Positions 1-6,929 of a stretch of 11,182 nt of DNA are shown here, in pieces. The translations under genes and the position numbers were made by a program. Each line of letters starts with the position of its first letter. Position 1 is the stretch's first letter. Below the pieces are notes generated by a model. That model saw nothing but the letters and a program-made list of their open reading frames with translations. It was not told the origin of the DNA and searched no databases. Source of the DNA: Limisphaerales bacterium (lineage in GTDB: Bacteria > Verrucomicrobiota > Verrucomicrobiae > Limisphaerales > UBA11358); contig PLZL01000472.1 in NCBI GenBank assembly GCA_003152145.1, forward strand, positions 1 through 11,182, in the 5' to 3' direction.

Positions 1-16
1 AACCCAAAATTTATGC

Positions 17-45
17 TTGACACAGCGAAAATTAGGTGGTTAAAT
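17..45 (+). promoter_or_regulatory. sigma70-like promoter TTGACA-17-TTAAAT
   Basis: A perfect -35 hexamer TTGACA (17-22) is followed after exactly 17 bases by TTAAAT (40-45), which matches the -10 consensus at 4 of 6 positions. Transcription would start near 52 and run rightwards towards the exported-protein genes, giving a leader of about 500 bases. This is a motif match only. Confidence 0.3.
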
Positions 46-100
46 GTGTGTTCTGCGGCCAGCCTGTATGCTTGAGCCGGAAGGCCGGCAAAAAAGAGCG

Positions 101-116
101 TGGCACCGTGATTGTA
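101..116 (+). promoter_or_regulatory. sigma54-like -24/-12 element
   Basis: TGGCACCGTGATTGTA fits the sigma54 consensus TGGCACGRNNNTTGCW except at two positions: C for G after the -24 block, and T for the C of the -12 GC. The GG of the -24 element is intact. The altered -12 GC is a real weakness, and no activator-binding site was identified upstream. Confidence 0.22.
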
Positions 117-231
117 TGCCGTGGTGTCAATCATTGGGCGGTGGGTCTGTTCTGACCATAAGGAGTTTCTACGGATTTGGTGCCGAGCTTTCGAGCGGCA
201 CTCATCCGAAGGGAGGAAAACGACACTTCGA

Positions 232-254
232 GGCCGAAAAACGGCCGGGTTTTC
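232..254 (+). terminator. possible weak terminator or attenuator hairpin
   Basis: GGCCG (232-236) and CGGCC (242-246) form a 5-bp GC stem around an AAAAA loop, followed by GGG and then TTTT (250-253). The stem is short, so this could be a weak terminator within the leader or just a local palindrome. Confidence 0.22.
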
Positions 255-326
255 ATCCTGAAAATAATGCTCTCAAGTTTCAATCCCATTCAGTCGACAA
301 ACAACCACGAAATTGGAAGGAATAGT

Positions 327-479
327 ATGATGCAGAATTCAACCAAAAGCAGGAGTCAACTGCCCGGTGCGGACTGGAACCCGGCGGTTTTTATTGCAGC
401 CCTCCTCATGATGATGACCGCAGACATATTTGGAGTAACCAAACTCCGTGGTCCAACTTCTCGTATTGAGGCGTTGTGA
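327..479 (+). CDS. doubtful short ORF with a hydrophobic segment (50 aa)
   Basis: An ATG at 327 sits 6 bases after an AAGG that could act as a ribosome site, and the frame stays open for 50 codons. The product has a polar, basic N-terminus followed by a hydrophobic stretch of roughly residues 19-37 (PAVFIAALLMMMTADIFGV), so it resembles a signal peptide or single membrane segment, and then ends quickly. I do not recognise it. It may be a small membrane peptide, the cut-off N-terminus of a lost exported protein, or chance. The 80 bases between its stop and the next gene are A-rich. Confidence 0.2.
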   Translation: MMQNSTKSRSQLPGADWNPAVFIAALLMMMTADIFGVTKLRGPTSRIEAL

Positions 480-559
480 AAACGCCGACGCTCATAAAAA
501 CAGGGGCAAATTTCCAAGTCTAAATCAAAAAAATAAAAATCAAAACCGAAGGAAAAAAC

Positions 560-1813
560 ATGAAAAAACAACTCATTCACGGGTGCGTCCTTACGAGCAC
601 CTGTTTGTTTATCACTGCGCTTGCGCCTGGTGTTCTTGGCCAAGGCGCTTTAACGCCGCCCGGCGCGCCCGCGCCGACGATGAAAACGCTCACCCAAGTT
701 GAGCCTCGCACGCCGATCGCAACACTGCCTTACGGCATCACCAGTCCCGGATCGTATTACCTCACCACAAACTTAACATGCCCGCCAGGGATTAACGGCA
801 TCACCGTCGCGGCCGATCACGTCACGATTGACCTGCGCGGCTTTGCCATCATTGGCGCCGGCCAGGCCGGGCCAGCCGCCAGCGCCATTATCGCGCCCGC
901 TCCCCTGGTGGACCTGAACGTGGTGAACGGCGCGATCACATTATGGTCCGGCGAGGTCGTGTCGGCTTCCACGACCCGGAACAGCAAATTCGAAAACCTG
1001 CGCGTGAATGACAATGGCAATAGCGCATTGCACCTCGGCGACGGCTGCATCGTCAATGACTGTCTGGCGCAGGCGAATTGTTCCTACAGCGTTGGCACAC
1101 CTGTCATCTATGTGGGCAATCATTGTCTGGTCGAATCTTGCGTGGCCCAGAACAATGCCGGGCCCGGCATCAGCACCGGCAACGGCGGATTGGTCACGGA
1201 TTGCGTCGCCAATAATAACGTCAACTATGGCATCAAGACAGGCGATGACTCGCGGGTCAATAATTGCAGTGCCTCGTTGAACACCGCTTCGGGCAACGGT
1301 CCGGGTGATGGCATCTTCGTTGGTAACGGCAGCGCGGTCAACGGGTGCATCGCCTTGGGCAACACCTATGACGGGATTGAAACCATCAGCGGTGGTTCCG
1401 TCCTCGGCTGCATCGTCCGGACGAACCTGAATCACGGCATCGTCGTGCAGTCCGGCAGCACGGTCAAGGACTGCACGGCCAGCGCCAACCATTTCAATGG
1501 CATCTTCGTCAGTTTGCATTCCCAAGTGGTGGACAACACCTGCGATGCCAACGGCCAGGCTGGCATCCAGACCGCCGCCGCAGGCGACGGCAACCGCATT
1601 GACGGCAACTCGGTGACGACCAACAAAGTTGCCGGCATTGACTGTAGCGGATCCACCGCCGACCTAGTGATTCGCAACAGCGCCCGTTTGAATGGGGCGA
1701 ACTACTCGCTGAATCTCACTCCGATGCCAAACGGCACCAAGAACGCCACAATTTATTCTCCGCCGGCGTCTGGTTTCCTCAACAACGACCCGTGGGGGAA
1801 TTTCTCCTATTAG
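560..1813 (+). CDS. exported right-handed parallel beta-helix protein with a cysteine ladder
   Basis: The 417-residue product starts with a signal peptide (basic MKKQ, hydrophobic core to about residue 25, likely cleavage near VLG-QG at 27). A proline-rich leader LTPPGAPAPTMKTL (31-44) and EPRTPI follow; I recall this leader preceding beta-helix domains in Planctomycetes and Verrucomicrobia. From about residue 60 to 375 it is made of short G/N-rich coils with recurring xxC-x-A-x-x-N and G-I motifs, the pattern of pectin-lyase-like (PbH1) solenoids. One cysteine per coil recurs at 168, 194, 215, 236, 263, 284, 305 and 328, mostly 21 residues apart. No catalytic set of a polysaccharide lyase is evident, so activity is unknown; surface or extracellular location is inferred. 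The start is supported by GAAGG (548-552) 7 bases before the ATG. The next gene begins 6 bases after its stop, suggesting one transcript. Confidence 0.85.
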   Translation: MKKQLIHGCVLTSTCLFITALAPGVLGQGALTPPGAPAPTMKTLTQVEPRTPIATLPYGITSPGSYYLTTNLTCPPGINGITVAADHVTIDLRGFAIIGAGQAGPAASAIIAPAPLVDLNVVNGAITLWSGEVVSASTTRNSKFENLRVNDNGNSALHLGDGCIVNDCLAQANCSYSVGTPVIYVGNHCLVESCVAQNNAGPGISTGNGGLVTDCVANNNVNYGIKTGDDSRVNNCSASLNTASGNGPGDGIFVGNGSAVNGCIALGNTYDGIETISGGSVLGCIVRTNLNHGIVVQSGSTVKDCTASANHFNGIFVSLHSQVVDNTCDANGQAGIQTAAAGDGNRIDGNSVTTNKVAGIDCSGSTADLVIRNSARLNGANYSLNLTPMPNGTKNATIYSPPASGFLNNDPWGNFSY

Positions 1814-1819
1814 AACGTT

Positions 1820-2674
1820 ATGAAAACGTTTCGGATTCAAATCCTGCTGTTGGCCGCGGCGGCTTCATGTTGTGGCGCAACCACGACCATTGACGCCACC
1901 AATCATTTCGCCTACGGCGCGAACATCGGATGGCTGGATTGGCGTGGCGACACCAACAATGGCGTCGTCATCGGCGAATACGCGTGCTCCGGCTACATCT
2001 ATGCCGCAAATGTCGGCTGGATCAGCCTCGGCAACGGTTCGCCGCCCGGCGGCATTTATTACAGCAACACCAGCGGCAGCGATTGGGGCGTCAACCAGGA
2101 TGGCCTCGGCAATCTGCGGGGTTACGCTTACGGCGCGAACATCGGCTGGATCAACTTCGAAACCAACGGCGCGCCCATGGCGGACCTGGCCACTGGCAAA
2201 TTCAGCGGCTACGCCTACAGCGCGAACTGCGGCTGGATCAGTTTGAGCAACGCGAGTGCGTTCGTGCAGACAGACACGATTCAACCAGGCCCGCTCGCGC
2301 CCAACAGCCTGCCGATTCCCTGGTTGCTGGCCAACTTCGGCACAACCAACGTGAATGCCAACGCCGACCCGGACGGCGACGGCATGTCCAACCAGCAGGA
2401 ATACCTTGCCGGCACGAACCCGAATGACGCGAGCGATTATCTGCGGATCACCTCCATCACCCGGGGCAGCCCGCCATCCACTTACACCACAGTGGGGTGG
2501 CCCGGCAAGCCGACACGATTCTACGGGATCCAGCAGCGGACTTCGTTGAACCAGTCTGACTCGTGGCTGGAGTTTTACACAGCAACGACACCGGGGGTAA
2601 CCAGCGTCGGCTTTAACCAAACCGCTGCTCAACAGTTCTACCGCATCCGGGCCTTCAGGCCTTTGATGCCTTGA
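1820..2674 (+). CDS. exported protein with four YAYxANxGWI repeats and a DxDGDG calcium-type loop
   Basis: The 284-residue product has an N-terminal signal peptide (MKTFRIQILLLAAAASCCGA; cleavage likely near residue 20). Four copies of an aromatic repeat follow: FAYGANIGWL (30-39), YIYAANVGWI (59-68), YAYGANIGWI (102-111) and YAYSANCGWI (131-140). Residues 183-203 (DPDGDGMSNQQEYLAGTNP) are a thrombospondin-type-3-like or dockerin-like calcium loop with D183, D185 and D187. The last 70 residues form a small beta-rich module ending in QQFYRIRAFRPLMP, a tail shared in part with the protein encoded at 4760-6871. No enzyme motif is visible, so a structural or surface role is inferred. There is no clear Shine-Dalgarno sequence. 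The start lies 6 bases after the upstream stop, so translation is probably coupled to the beta-helix gene. A hairpin follows the stop. Confidence 0.8.
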   Translation: MKTFRIQILLLAAAASCCGATTTIDATNHFAYGANIGWLDWRGDTNNGVVIGEYACSGYIYAANVGWISLGNGSPPGGIYYSNTSGSDWGVNQDGLGNLRGYAYGANIGWINFETNGAPMADLATGKFSGYAYSANCGWISLSNASAFVQTDTIQPGPLAPNSLPIPWLLANFGTTNVNANADPDGDGMSNQQEYLAGTNPNDASDYLRITSITRGSPPSTYTTVGWPGKPTRFYGIQQRTSLNQSDSWLEFYTATTPGVTSVGFNQTAAQQFYRIRAFRPLMP

Positions 2675-2684
2675 AACGCTCAAT

Positions 2685-2723
2685 CTTCCCCGGTGGCGAC
2701 AAATCTGCGTTGCGCCGGGGAAG
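2685..2723 (+). terminator. 9-bp perfect inverted repeat after the exported-protein pair
   Basis: CTTCCCCGG (2685-2693) and CCGGGGAAG (2715-2723) are exact reverse complements, separated by 21 bases and followed by TTTC. The position, 11 bases after the stop at 2674, suits a terminator, though the loop is long and the T tract is short. Its right arm lies inside the decayed coding remnant that follows. Confidence 0.35.
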
Positions 2724-2981
2724 TTTCATTGTCGTGGACGAGTGTGCTGACGTGGCAATATCACATCCAGAAATTCATGAATTTCGTCGGCCAACCGGGC
2801 CCGAAAGTCTCTTCGGATTGATTTCGCCAGACGGGGCCACGACCGCGCGCAGCTCTACCAAAACCAATGCGCCCGTGTGCTTCTACCGCATCCACGCCGT
2901 GCGCCCGCTCATGGTGTCTGGGCCAAGGTCGGTCCGGCAAGCGACCCGCAACGGTTCTATCGAATCAAAGCGGGCTATTAG
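2696..2981 (+). pseudogene. decayed C-terminal end(s) of a secreted FYRI-tail protein
   Basis: No single frame is open, but three frames each carry recognisable pieces of the C-terminal module seen in the neighbouring exported proteins. Frame 2 (from 2696) reads EVSLSWTSVLTWQYHIQ and then stops at TGA. Frame 1 carries CFYRIHAVRPLM (2878-2913), very like the tail QQFYRIRAFRPLM of the intact gene just upstream. Frame 3 ends in VGPASDPQRFYRIKAGY followed by TAG at 2979-2981. The simplest reading is a broken tandem copy, or copies, of a C-terminal domain with frameshifts. An ATG-initiated ORF of 161 codons starting at 2671 crosses this stretch but joins unrelated pieces and runs into hisC antisense, so I do not call it a gene. 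The remnant's stop overlaps the last codons of hisC on the opposite strand. Confidence 0.55.
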
Positions 2982-4072
2982 CTTCGGCCAAGCGCAGTTT
3001 TTAACGTTTCGAAGCACCGTTGGTTTTCCTGCGGCGTGCCGATGGAAATGCGGATCCACTCCGGCAATTGATAGCCGCCCATCGGACGCACAATTACGCC
3101 CTGCCGTTGCATTGCTTCAAAAACTTTCTGGCCATCGCCGACGCGAACCAAAATGAAATTGGCATGGGACGGAATGTATTCAAGCTTCAAATCGCGGAAC
3201 GCGCGCTCGAAGAGTTCCAGCCCGGCGAAATTATTCTGCCGCGTCTTGCGGACGTGCTCGGCGTCGTCCAGCGCGGCGAGCGCGGCGGTTTGGGCGAGCA
3301 GGTTGATATTGAACGGCTGCCGGATTTTTTCCAACGCGGCGGCAAATTCAGGATTGGCGATGCCGTAGCCAATACGCAAGCCGGCGAGTCCGTAAATTTT
3401 TGAGAACGTCCGCATCAAAATCAAATTTTTCCGAGCTCCCAAACGCACGAGCGAGACCAAGTCCAACGGGTCGTTCAGAAATTCGATGTAAGCTTCGTCC
3501 ATCATGAGCAAAACGTCGTCAGGCACGTCGTTGACGAATTGGATAACTTCCTCGCGCGGCGCGAGCGTGCCGGTTGGATTATTTGGGTTCGCCACGAAAA
3601 CAATCCGTGTGCGCGGCGTGATGGCGCGGAGCATCGCCGGCAAATCGTGTCCGTAACTTTTCGCCGGAACGATGATGAGGTTCGCCCCGAACAATTTGGT
3701 GACGATGGGATAAACGGCGAAACAGAATTGCGAGACGACGACGTCCGTCCCGGGCGCGAGCAGCGCGTGCGCGACAAACTCGATGATTTCATTCGAGCCG
3801 TTGCCGAGAACCAGATTGGCCGGTTCAACACCAAGTTTCGCGGCGAGTTTTTGTTTGAGATAAAACGCGTTGCCGTCAGGATAAAGATTTACGCCGGTCA
3901 GTGCCTTTTGCATTGCGGCGATGGCGAGCGGCGACGGGCCGAACGGATTTTCATTCGACGCGACCTTGATGATGCTGTCGGCGGGCAGGCCGAGTTCGCG
4001 CGCGACTTCTTCAATCGGCCGGCCCGGCTGATACACCGGGAGGCTTTTCAGAAAAGGATTTGTTTTCAACAC
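2978..4072 (-). CDS. hisC: histidinol-phosphate aminotransferase
   Basis: HisC is a cytoplasmic PLP enzyme that transfers the amino group of glutamate to imidazole-acetol phosphate, giving L-histidinol phosphate in histidine synthesis. The 364-residue product has the usual family length and fold-type I aminotransferase landmarks: substrate-loop ASNENPFGPS (38-47), YPDG (64-67), GNGSNE (90-95), NPNNPTG (162-168), DEAY (192-195), the Schiff-base lysine K225 in TFSKIYGLAGLRIGY, R233, and the carboxylate-binding R341 in RISIG. The start is GTG (MLKTNPF), with a GGGG just upstream; the nearby ATG eight bases earlier is out of frame. No other his gene is in the window, so it appears as an isolated gene. 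Specificity within the HisC/aromatic aminotransferase group cannot be proven by eye, but the motif set and length favour HisC. Confidence 0.92.
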   Translation of the reverse strand: MLKTNPFLKSLPVYQPGRPIEEVARELGLPADSIIKVASNENPFGPSPLAIAAMQKALTGVNLYPDGNAFYLKQKLAAKLGVEPANLVLGNGSNEIIEFVAHALLAPGTDVVVSQFCFAVYPIVTKLFGANLIIVPAKSYGHDLPAMLRAITPRTRIVFVANPNNPTGTLAPREEVIQFVNDVPDDVLLMMDEAYIEFLNDPLDLVSLVRLGARKNLILMRTFSKIYGLAGLRIGYGIANPEFAAALEKIRQPFNINLLAQTAALAALDDAEHVRKTRQNNFAGLELFERAFRDLKLEYIPSHANFILVRVGDGQKVFEAMQRQGVIVRPMGGYQLPEWIRISIGTPQENQRCFETLKTALGRS

Positions 4073-4221
4073 GCCCCATGCTGCAACTAAAAAGCCAAAA
4101 TGAAAAAGTTAAAATGGTCCGGGCAATCCCCCTCGCGCGCCGTCCCGGTCTCTGGCCGATGGGAAGCCATGGAGCAATAGGAACCACGTTGAATCTCCCG
4201 CTCAATGGCTTGTGCAAGCTT

Positions 4222-4264
4222 GTGAATTTTTTCACTTGCTTGGCATTGTTGATTTTCTTATTAT
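4222..4264 (+). promoter_or_regulatory. promoter-like element with an upstream palindrome
   Basis: TTGCTT (4236-4241), a 17-base spacer and TATTAT (4259-4264, 5 of 6 to the -10 consensus) make a plausible sigma70 promoter reading right. The palindrome GTGAA-TTTT-TTCAC (4222-4235) directly abuts the -35 and could be an operator. It would drive the ORF at 4289 and/or the gene at 4760. Confidence 0.25.
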
Positions 4265-4288
4265 GCGCCATGGCTGGGTTAGGCTGGT

Positions 4289-4714
4289 ATGGCTCACAAA
4301 CGAAATTCAGATTCGTTTGAATTTGGGGAAAGCGGGTTTCATTCCTGCCCCTCGCACAGCAAACTGTTATCTCGATGCGTCGAACCTCACTGCGGATTTC
4401 TTTTTCACTCTGCCGAAGTTTTCCTTCGCCGCCCGCATCTAAGAAACAGCTGGCAACAGTTGTCGGAGCGCGGCCCTGCATGTTTTGGCCGCTACGGCGC
4501 GAAGGACACCACCACGCAGAAGAACGCCGATGCCCGGCATCTTTACGATCACCTTTTGACCATTCAAAACGCCGCCGACCTGCAATGGCCGGCGTATGAT
4601 CCGGCCAACGCCGGCGTGCGCGGCGAATTTCAACTCGGCATTTTCCCGCCCGACCACGGCGGCAACCACACGCCCGCGCCGGCGCCGACGCCATCAACCA
4701 CGCCAGCAAACTAA
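4289..4714 (+). CDS. unrecognised ORF, only its C-terminal half looks coding; possible gene remnant
   Basis: The frame is open for 141 codons. The first 65 or so residues are rich in Cys, His and Ser with no pattern. From about 4490 onwards codon third positions become strongly G/C, and the text looks like real protein: GAKDTTTQKNADARHLYDHL, then a PDHGGNHTPAPAPTPSTTPAN tail that resembles a Pro/Thr/Ala linker or C-terminus. I recognise no family. It could be the tail of a gene whose N-terminal part was lost, which fits a spacer of this kind, or a short hypothetical gene. Its stop lies 45 bases before the next start, so cotranscription is possible. Confidence 0.3.
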   Translation: MAHKRNSDSFEFGESGFHSCPSHSKLLSRCVEPHCGFLFHSAEVFLRRPHLRNSWQQLSERGPACFGRYGAKDTTTQKNADARHLYDHLLTIQNAADLQWPAYDPANAGVRGEFQLGIFPPDHGGNHTPAPAPTPSTTPAN

Positions 4715-4759
4715 AAAACCAAAACAACAGGATAAAAACAAAACAACGAGAAACCACCT

Positions 4760-6871
4760 ATGAAAACGATTCTGTCGTTCAGCGGCCTCACGAAATCCAG
4801 CGTTCTTTTGCTCGGCCTTTTCCTTGCCCAAACCAGCTTCGCCGCCACCTGCATTTGGGTTAACAGTGCGGGCGGAAGTTGGGACAACCTAAACAATTGG
4901 AGCACGCACACCGTGCCGGGGGCGGGTGATAAGGCGTATATCACCAACGACGCCACTTTTTCCGTCAACGTGGCCAGTGATATCACCTTTGCCAGCCTGA
5001 CTGTTGGCGGAACATCCGGCACTATTACCATGATATGGAAGGATGGTTGGATAACTGGCTCCGTTGCGCTCGGCCAAAATGCGGTGCTCAATCTCATCAA
5101 TAGCAGCAGCGACCACATTTTGAGCGGAGTCATCACCAACTACGGACGCATAAACTGGCAGCAAGGCGGTTGGGGCTTCCAAAACGGCTCCCGACTCGAA
5201 AACGAATCCGGCGCGCTGGTGAATGTGCAGTGCGATCAGACGGTGGTCTGCGACGGCAATAATTCGGTAATCAACAACGCCGGCACCTTCCGCAAATCCG
5301 CCGGCACGGCCGAGACGGATGTTTCGCCGACGCCGGCCGTGGCGCTGAACAACACGGGGACGATTGACGTCGAAAGCGGCACCTTGAACCTTTACGGCAG
5401 CGGCACAAACAATGGCACGATCAACGTGGCTGGCGGCGCCATTTTCGCGATGAGCGGAGGAACCTATTGGTTCGGCACAAATACGTTGTTCACCGGCACC
5501 GGCGTTTGCGAGATGGGCGAATGCAGCGTTTTCGGAAAGCTCTCAGGCGCGACGATGACCTATAGCATCATTTACGATATGAACTTTAACACGGAGCTGG
5601 TTTCGGGCACCATGGTTTGGAATTACGGAAACGGCAATCAATCCGGCCCGCTGACCATTGATTCAAATGCCGTCTATAAAATTGGCAGCGGTTGCACCGT
5701 CTACGGCGTGATCACCAACTATGGAAAAATCGTGTATCCCGCCGGCAGCCCGTTGAATTCATGGACATTTGCCGCCCCGGCGCGGATAAAAAATCAGCCG
5801 AGCGGCGTTATTGACCTTCAGGCAGATTTGCGCTTTTACTACGACGGGGGTAATATTCCCTTCGAGAATGCCGGAACCCTGCTCAAATCCGGCGGCACGG
5901 GTGAATCCATGATTGACCTCGGATTCAGTTTCACCAACACGGGAATCATAAAAGTGCAGAGCGGCACGCTCTCGCTCAACGGCGTGACCAGCACCAGCGC
6001 CATCAATATTGGCGCAGGCGCTGTTGTTTCTCTTGACGCCGGCGATTTTTACTTCGGTCCGACCAACATTTTCACCGGCACTGGCGTGCTTGACCTTAAC
6101 GGCTGGCCACCGTGCGGCATCACCGGCCCTTTGAGCGGCAGCGCCGCGTTCCAGATGGATTCCGATGCGAATTTTACCAACTGCATTTTGAGCGGGACGC
6201 TTAAATGGATCAATGGCACCATGGACGGCATATTGACCGTGGGAACCAATGGGGCCTTGGTGATGATCAACTCGGGAACAATGTCTGGTTCGATCACGAA
6301 CCTGGGGCAGATCACGTTCAACCCTTCGGGAATCAATTCTGGCGTGACGGGCACATTCTCCGCCCTTTCGGTAGGCGGCAATTACACCCAAAGCAGCGGC
6401 GCCGCCTTGGACATGGGCATCGGCGGCCGCAGCACGGATCATTTCGACCAGTTGAACGTCACTGGCAAGGCCAACCTCAACGGACTGTTGTTGGTCCATG
6501 TCTTCGACGGCTTTCCACCCGCCAGCAGCGACAGCTTCCAGATGCTATCCTACGGCAGCCGCAGCGGCAGTTTCAGCTCGCTGGCGTTGCCGGGCGGCAT
6601 GGCGCTCGCTTATGCCAGCACCGCTGCCAACCTCAATGTGACGGGGCCGGTTTGGGTCCAGCCAATGTTACTCAATCCGGGGGTTTCCGCCGGGAAGATG
6701 ATTTTTGGCGTGTGGACCGCCAACGGCACGAACTACACCCTTTACCGAACCGACAGCTTGCAGCCGGCAAACTGGGTCGTCATAACCAACTACACGGGCG
6801 ACGGCAACTTTTGGACCTTCAGCCTTTCGATGGGATCGCCTTCCAATCGTTTCTACCGCGTCGGGCGGTAG
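4760..6871 (+). CDS. large exported beta-strand-repeat protein (autotransporter-passenger-like, no barrel)
   Basis: The 703-residue product has a signal peptide with a hydrophobic core at 13-22 and a likely cut after TSFA (28). Residues 33-84 show the W-V-N-x-x-G-G-x-W-x(5)-W...P-x-x-x-D pattern and a TVGG that open many bacterial beta-strand-repeat proteins. The body contains three related units about 195 residues apart, each opening with a GxxxxGxVITNYGxI-like core (ILSGVITNYGRINW 120-133; VYGVITNYGKIVY 314-326; MSGSITNLGQITF 508-520). The first two continue with SGTLNL/SGTLSL and FTGTGV segments. Residues 536-628 resemble the G-x-Y-x-Q-x(2)-G-A-x-L-x-M...L-x-V-x-G-x-A-x-L-x-G segment that precedes autotransporter barrels, but no 12-strand barrel follows. 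Instead the C-terminus is a W/FYR module ending NRFYRVGR. A surface or extracellular solenoid of unknown role is inferred. There is no obvious Shine-Dalgarno sequence; the leader is A/C-rich. Confidence 0.82.
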   Translation: MKTILSFSGLTKSSVLLLGLFLAQTSFAATCIWVNSAGGSWDNLNNWSTHTVPGAGDKAYITNDATFSVNVASDITFASLTVGGTSGTITMIWKDGWITGSVALGQNAVLNLINSSSDHILSGVITNYGRINWQQGGWGFQNGSRLENESGALVNVQCDQTVVCDGNNSVINNAGTFRKSAGTAETDVSPTPAVALNNTGTIDVESGTLNLYGSGTNNGTINVAGGAIFAMSGGTYWFGTNTLFTGTGVCEMGECSVFGKLSGATMTYSIIYDMNFNTELVSGTMVWNYGNGNQSGPLTIDSNAVYKIGSGCTVYGVITNYGKIVYPAGSPLNSWTFAAPARIKNQPSGVIDLQADLRFYYDGGNIPFENAGTLLKSGGTGESMIDLGFSFTNTGIIKVQSGTLSLNGVTSTSAINIGAGAVVSLDAGDFYFGPTNIFTGTGVLDLNGWPPCGITGPLSGSAAFQMDSDANFTNCILSGTLKWINGTMDGILTVGTNGALVMINSGTMSGSITNLGQITFNPSGINSGVTGTFSALSVGGNYTQSSGAALDMGIGGRSTDHFDQLNVTGKANLNGLLLVHVFDGFPPASSDSFQMLSYGSRSGSFSSLALPGGMALAYASTAANLNVTGPVWVQPMLLNPGVSAGKMIFGVWTANGTNYTLYRTDSLQPANWVVITNYTGDGNFWTFSLSMGSPSNRFYRVGR

Positions 6872-6929
6872 GGAAAGCAGAGGATTAAACGCGGGGAAAA
6901 TAATCTTTATCCGGGTCGCCGACTGAAAA

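Larger units (their letters stand above)
1..559. other. long leader/intergenic region before the beta-helix gene
   Basis: No convincing gene fills this stretch. It holds a sigma70-like promoter near its left end, a sigma54-like site at 101-116, a short GC hairpin at 76-89 (GCCGG-AAGG-CCGGC) followed by six A, a second hairpin at 232-246, and a doubtful 50-residue ORF at 327-479. The last 70 bases (about 490-559) are strongly A-rich and look unstructured, as is common just before a translated start. Forward open frames between 44 and 325 show no recognisable domain and no clear ribosome site, so I leave them out. Confidence 0.5.
4073..4759. other. spacer between hisC and the beta-strand-repeat gene
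   Basis: These 687 bases separate two divergent genes. The left half shows no credible coding on either strand. It contains a stretch near 4120-4215 that I suspect, from memory of related genomes, to be a dispersed non-coding repeat, and a promoter-like element at 4222-4264. The right half holds an ORF described separately. The final 45 bases before 4760 are A/C-rich, like the leader before the gene at 560. A long minus-strand frame (4757-4011) is open but runs deep into hisC and has no domain. Confidence 0.45.

Noticed and set aside
76..95. Hairpin GCCGG-AAGG-CCGGC followed by A6
   Set aside because: A terminator on the plus strand needs T, not A, after the stem, and on the minus strand the T run comes before the stem.
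941..1525. Long minus-strand frame opposite the beta-helix gene
   Set aside because: It mirrors the regular repeats of the real gene, has no domain, and the forward strand has a signal peptide, a ribosome site and a cysteine period.
1865..2683. 272-codon minus-strand frame opposite the repeat protein
   Set aside because: It is rich in Arg/Val/Ala with no motif and is explained as antisense of a GC-rich gene with a clear exported product.
2671..3156. 161-codon forward frame after the repeat protein
   Set aside because: It overlaps the previous stop and runs into hisC antisense; only scattered pieces match the FYRI tail, in several frames, so I call it a pseudogene region.
4011..4757. 248-codon minus-strand frame overlapping hisC and the spacer
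   Set aside because: The hydrophobic N-terminus is only the antisense of the A-rich leader; it overlaps hisC in another frame and lacks coding-like composition.
5759..6499. 246-codon minus-strand frame inside the 703-residue gene
   Set aside because: It is antisense to a repeat-containing coding region and has no recognisable domain.
6368..6871. Autotransporter beta-barrel at the end of the 703-residue protein
   Set aside because: The pre-barrel-like segment is present, but only about 75 residues follow it and they form an FYR module; no amphipathic strand set or terminal aromatic barrel signal is seen.
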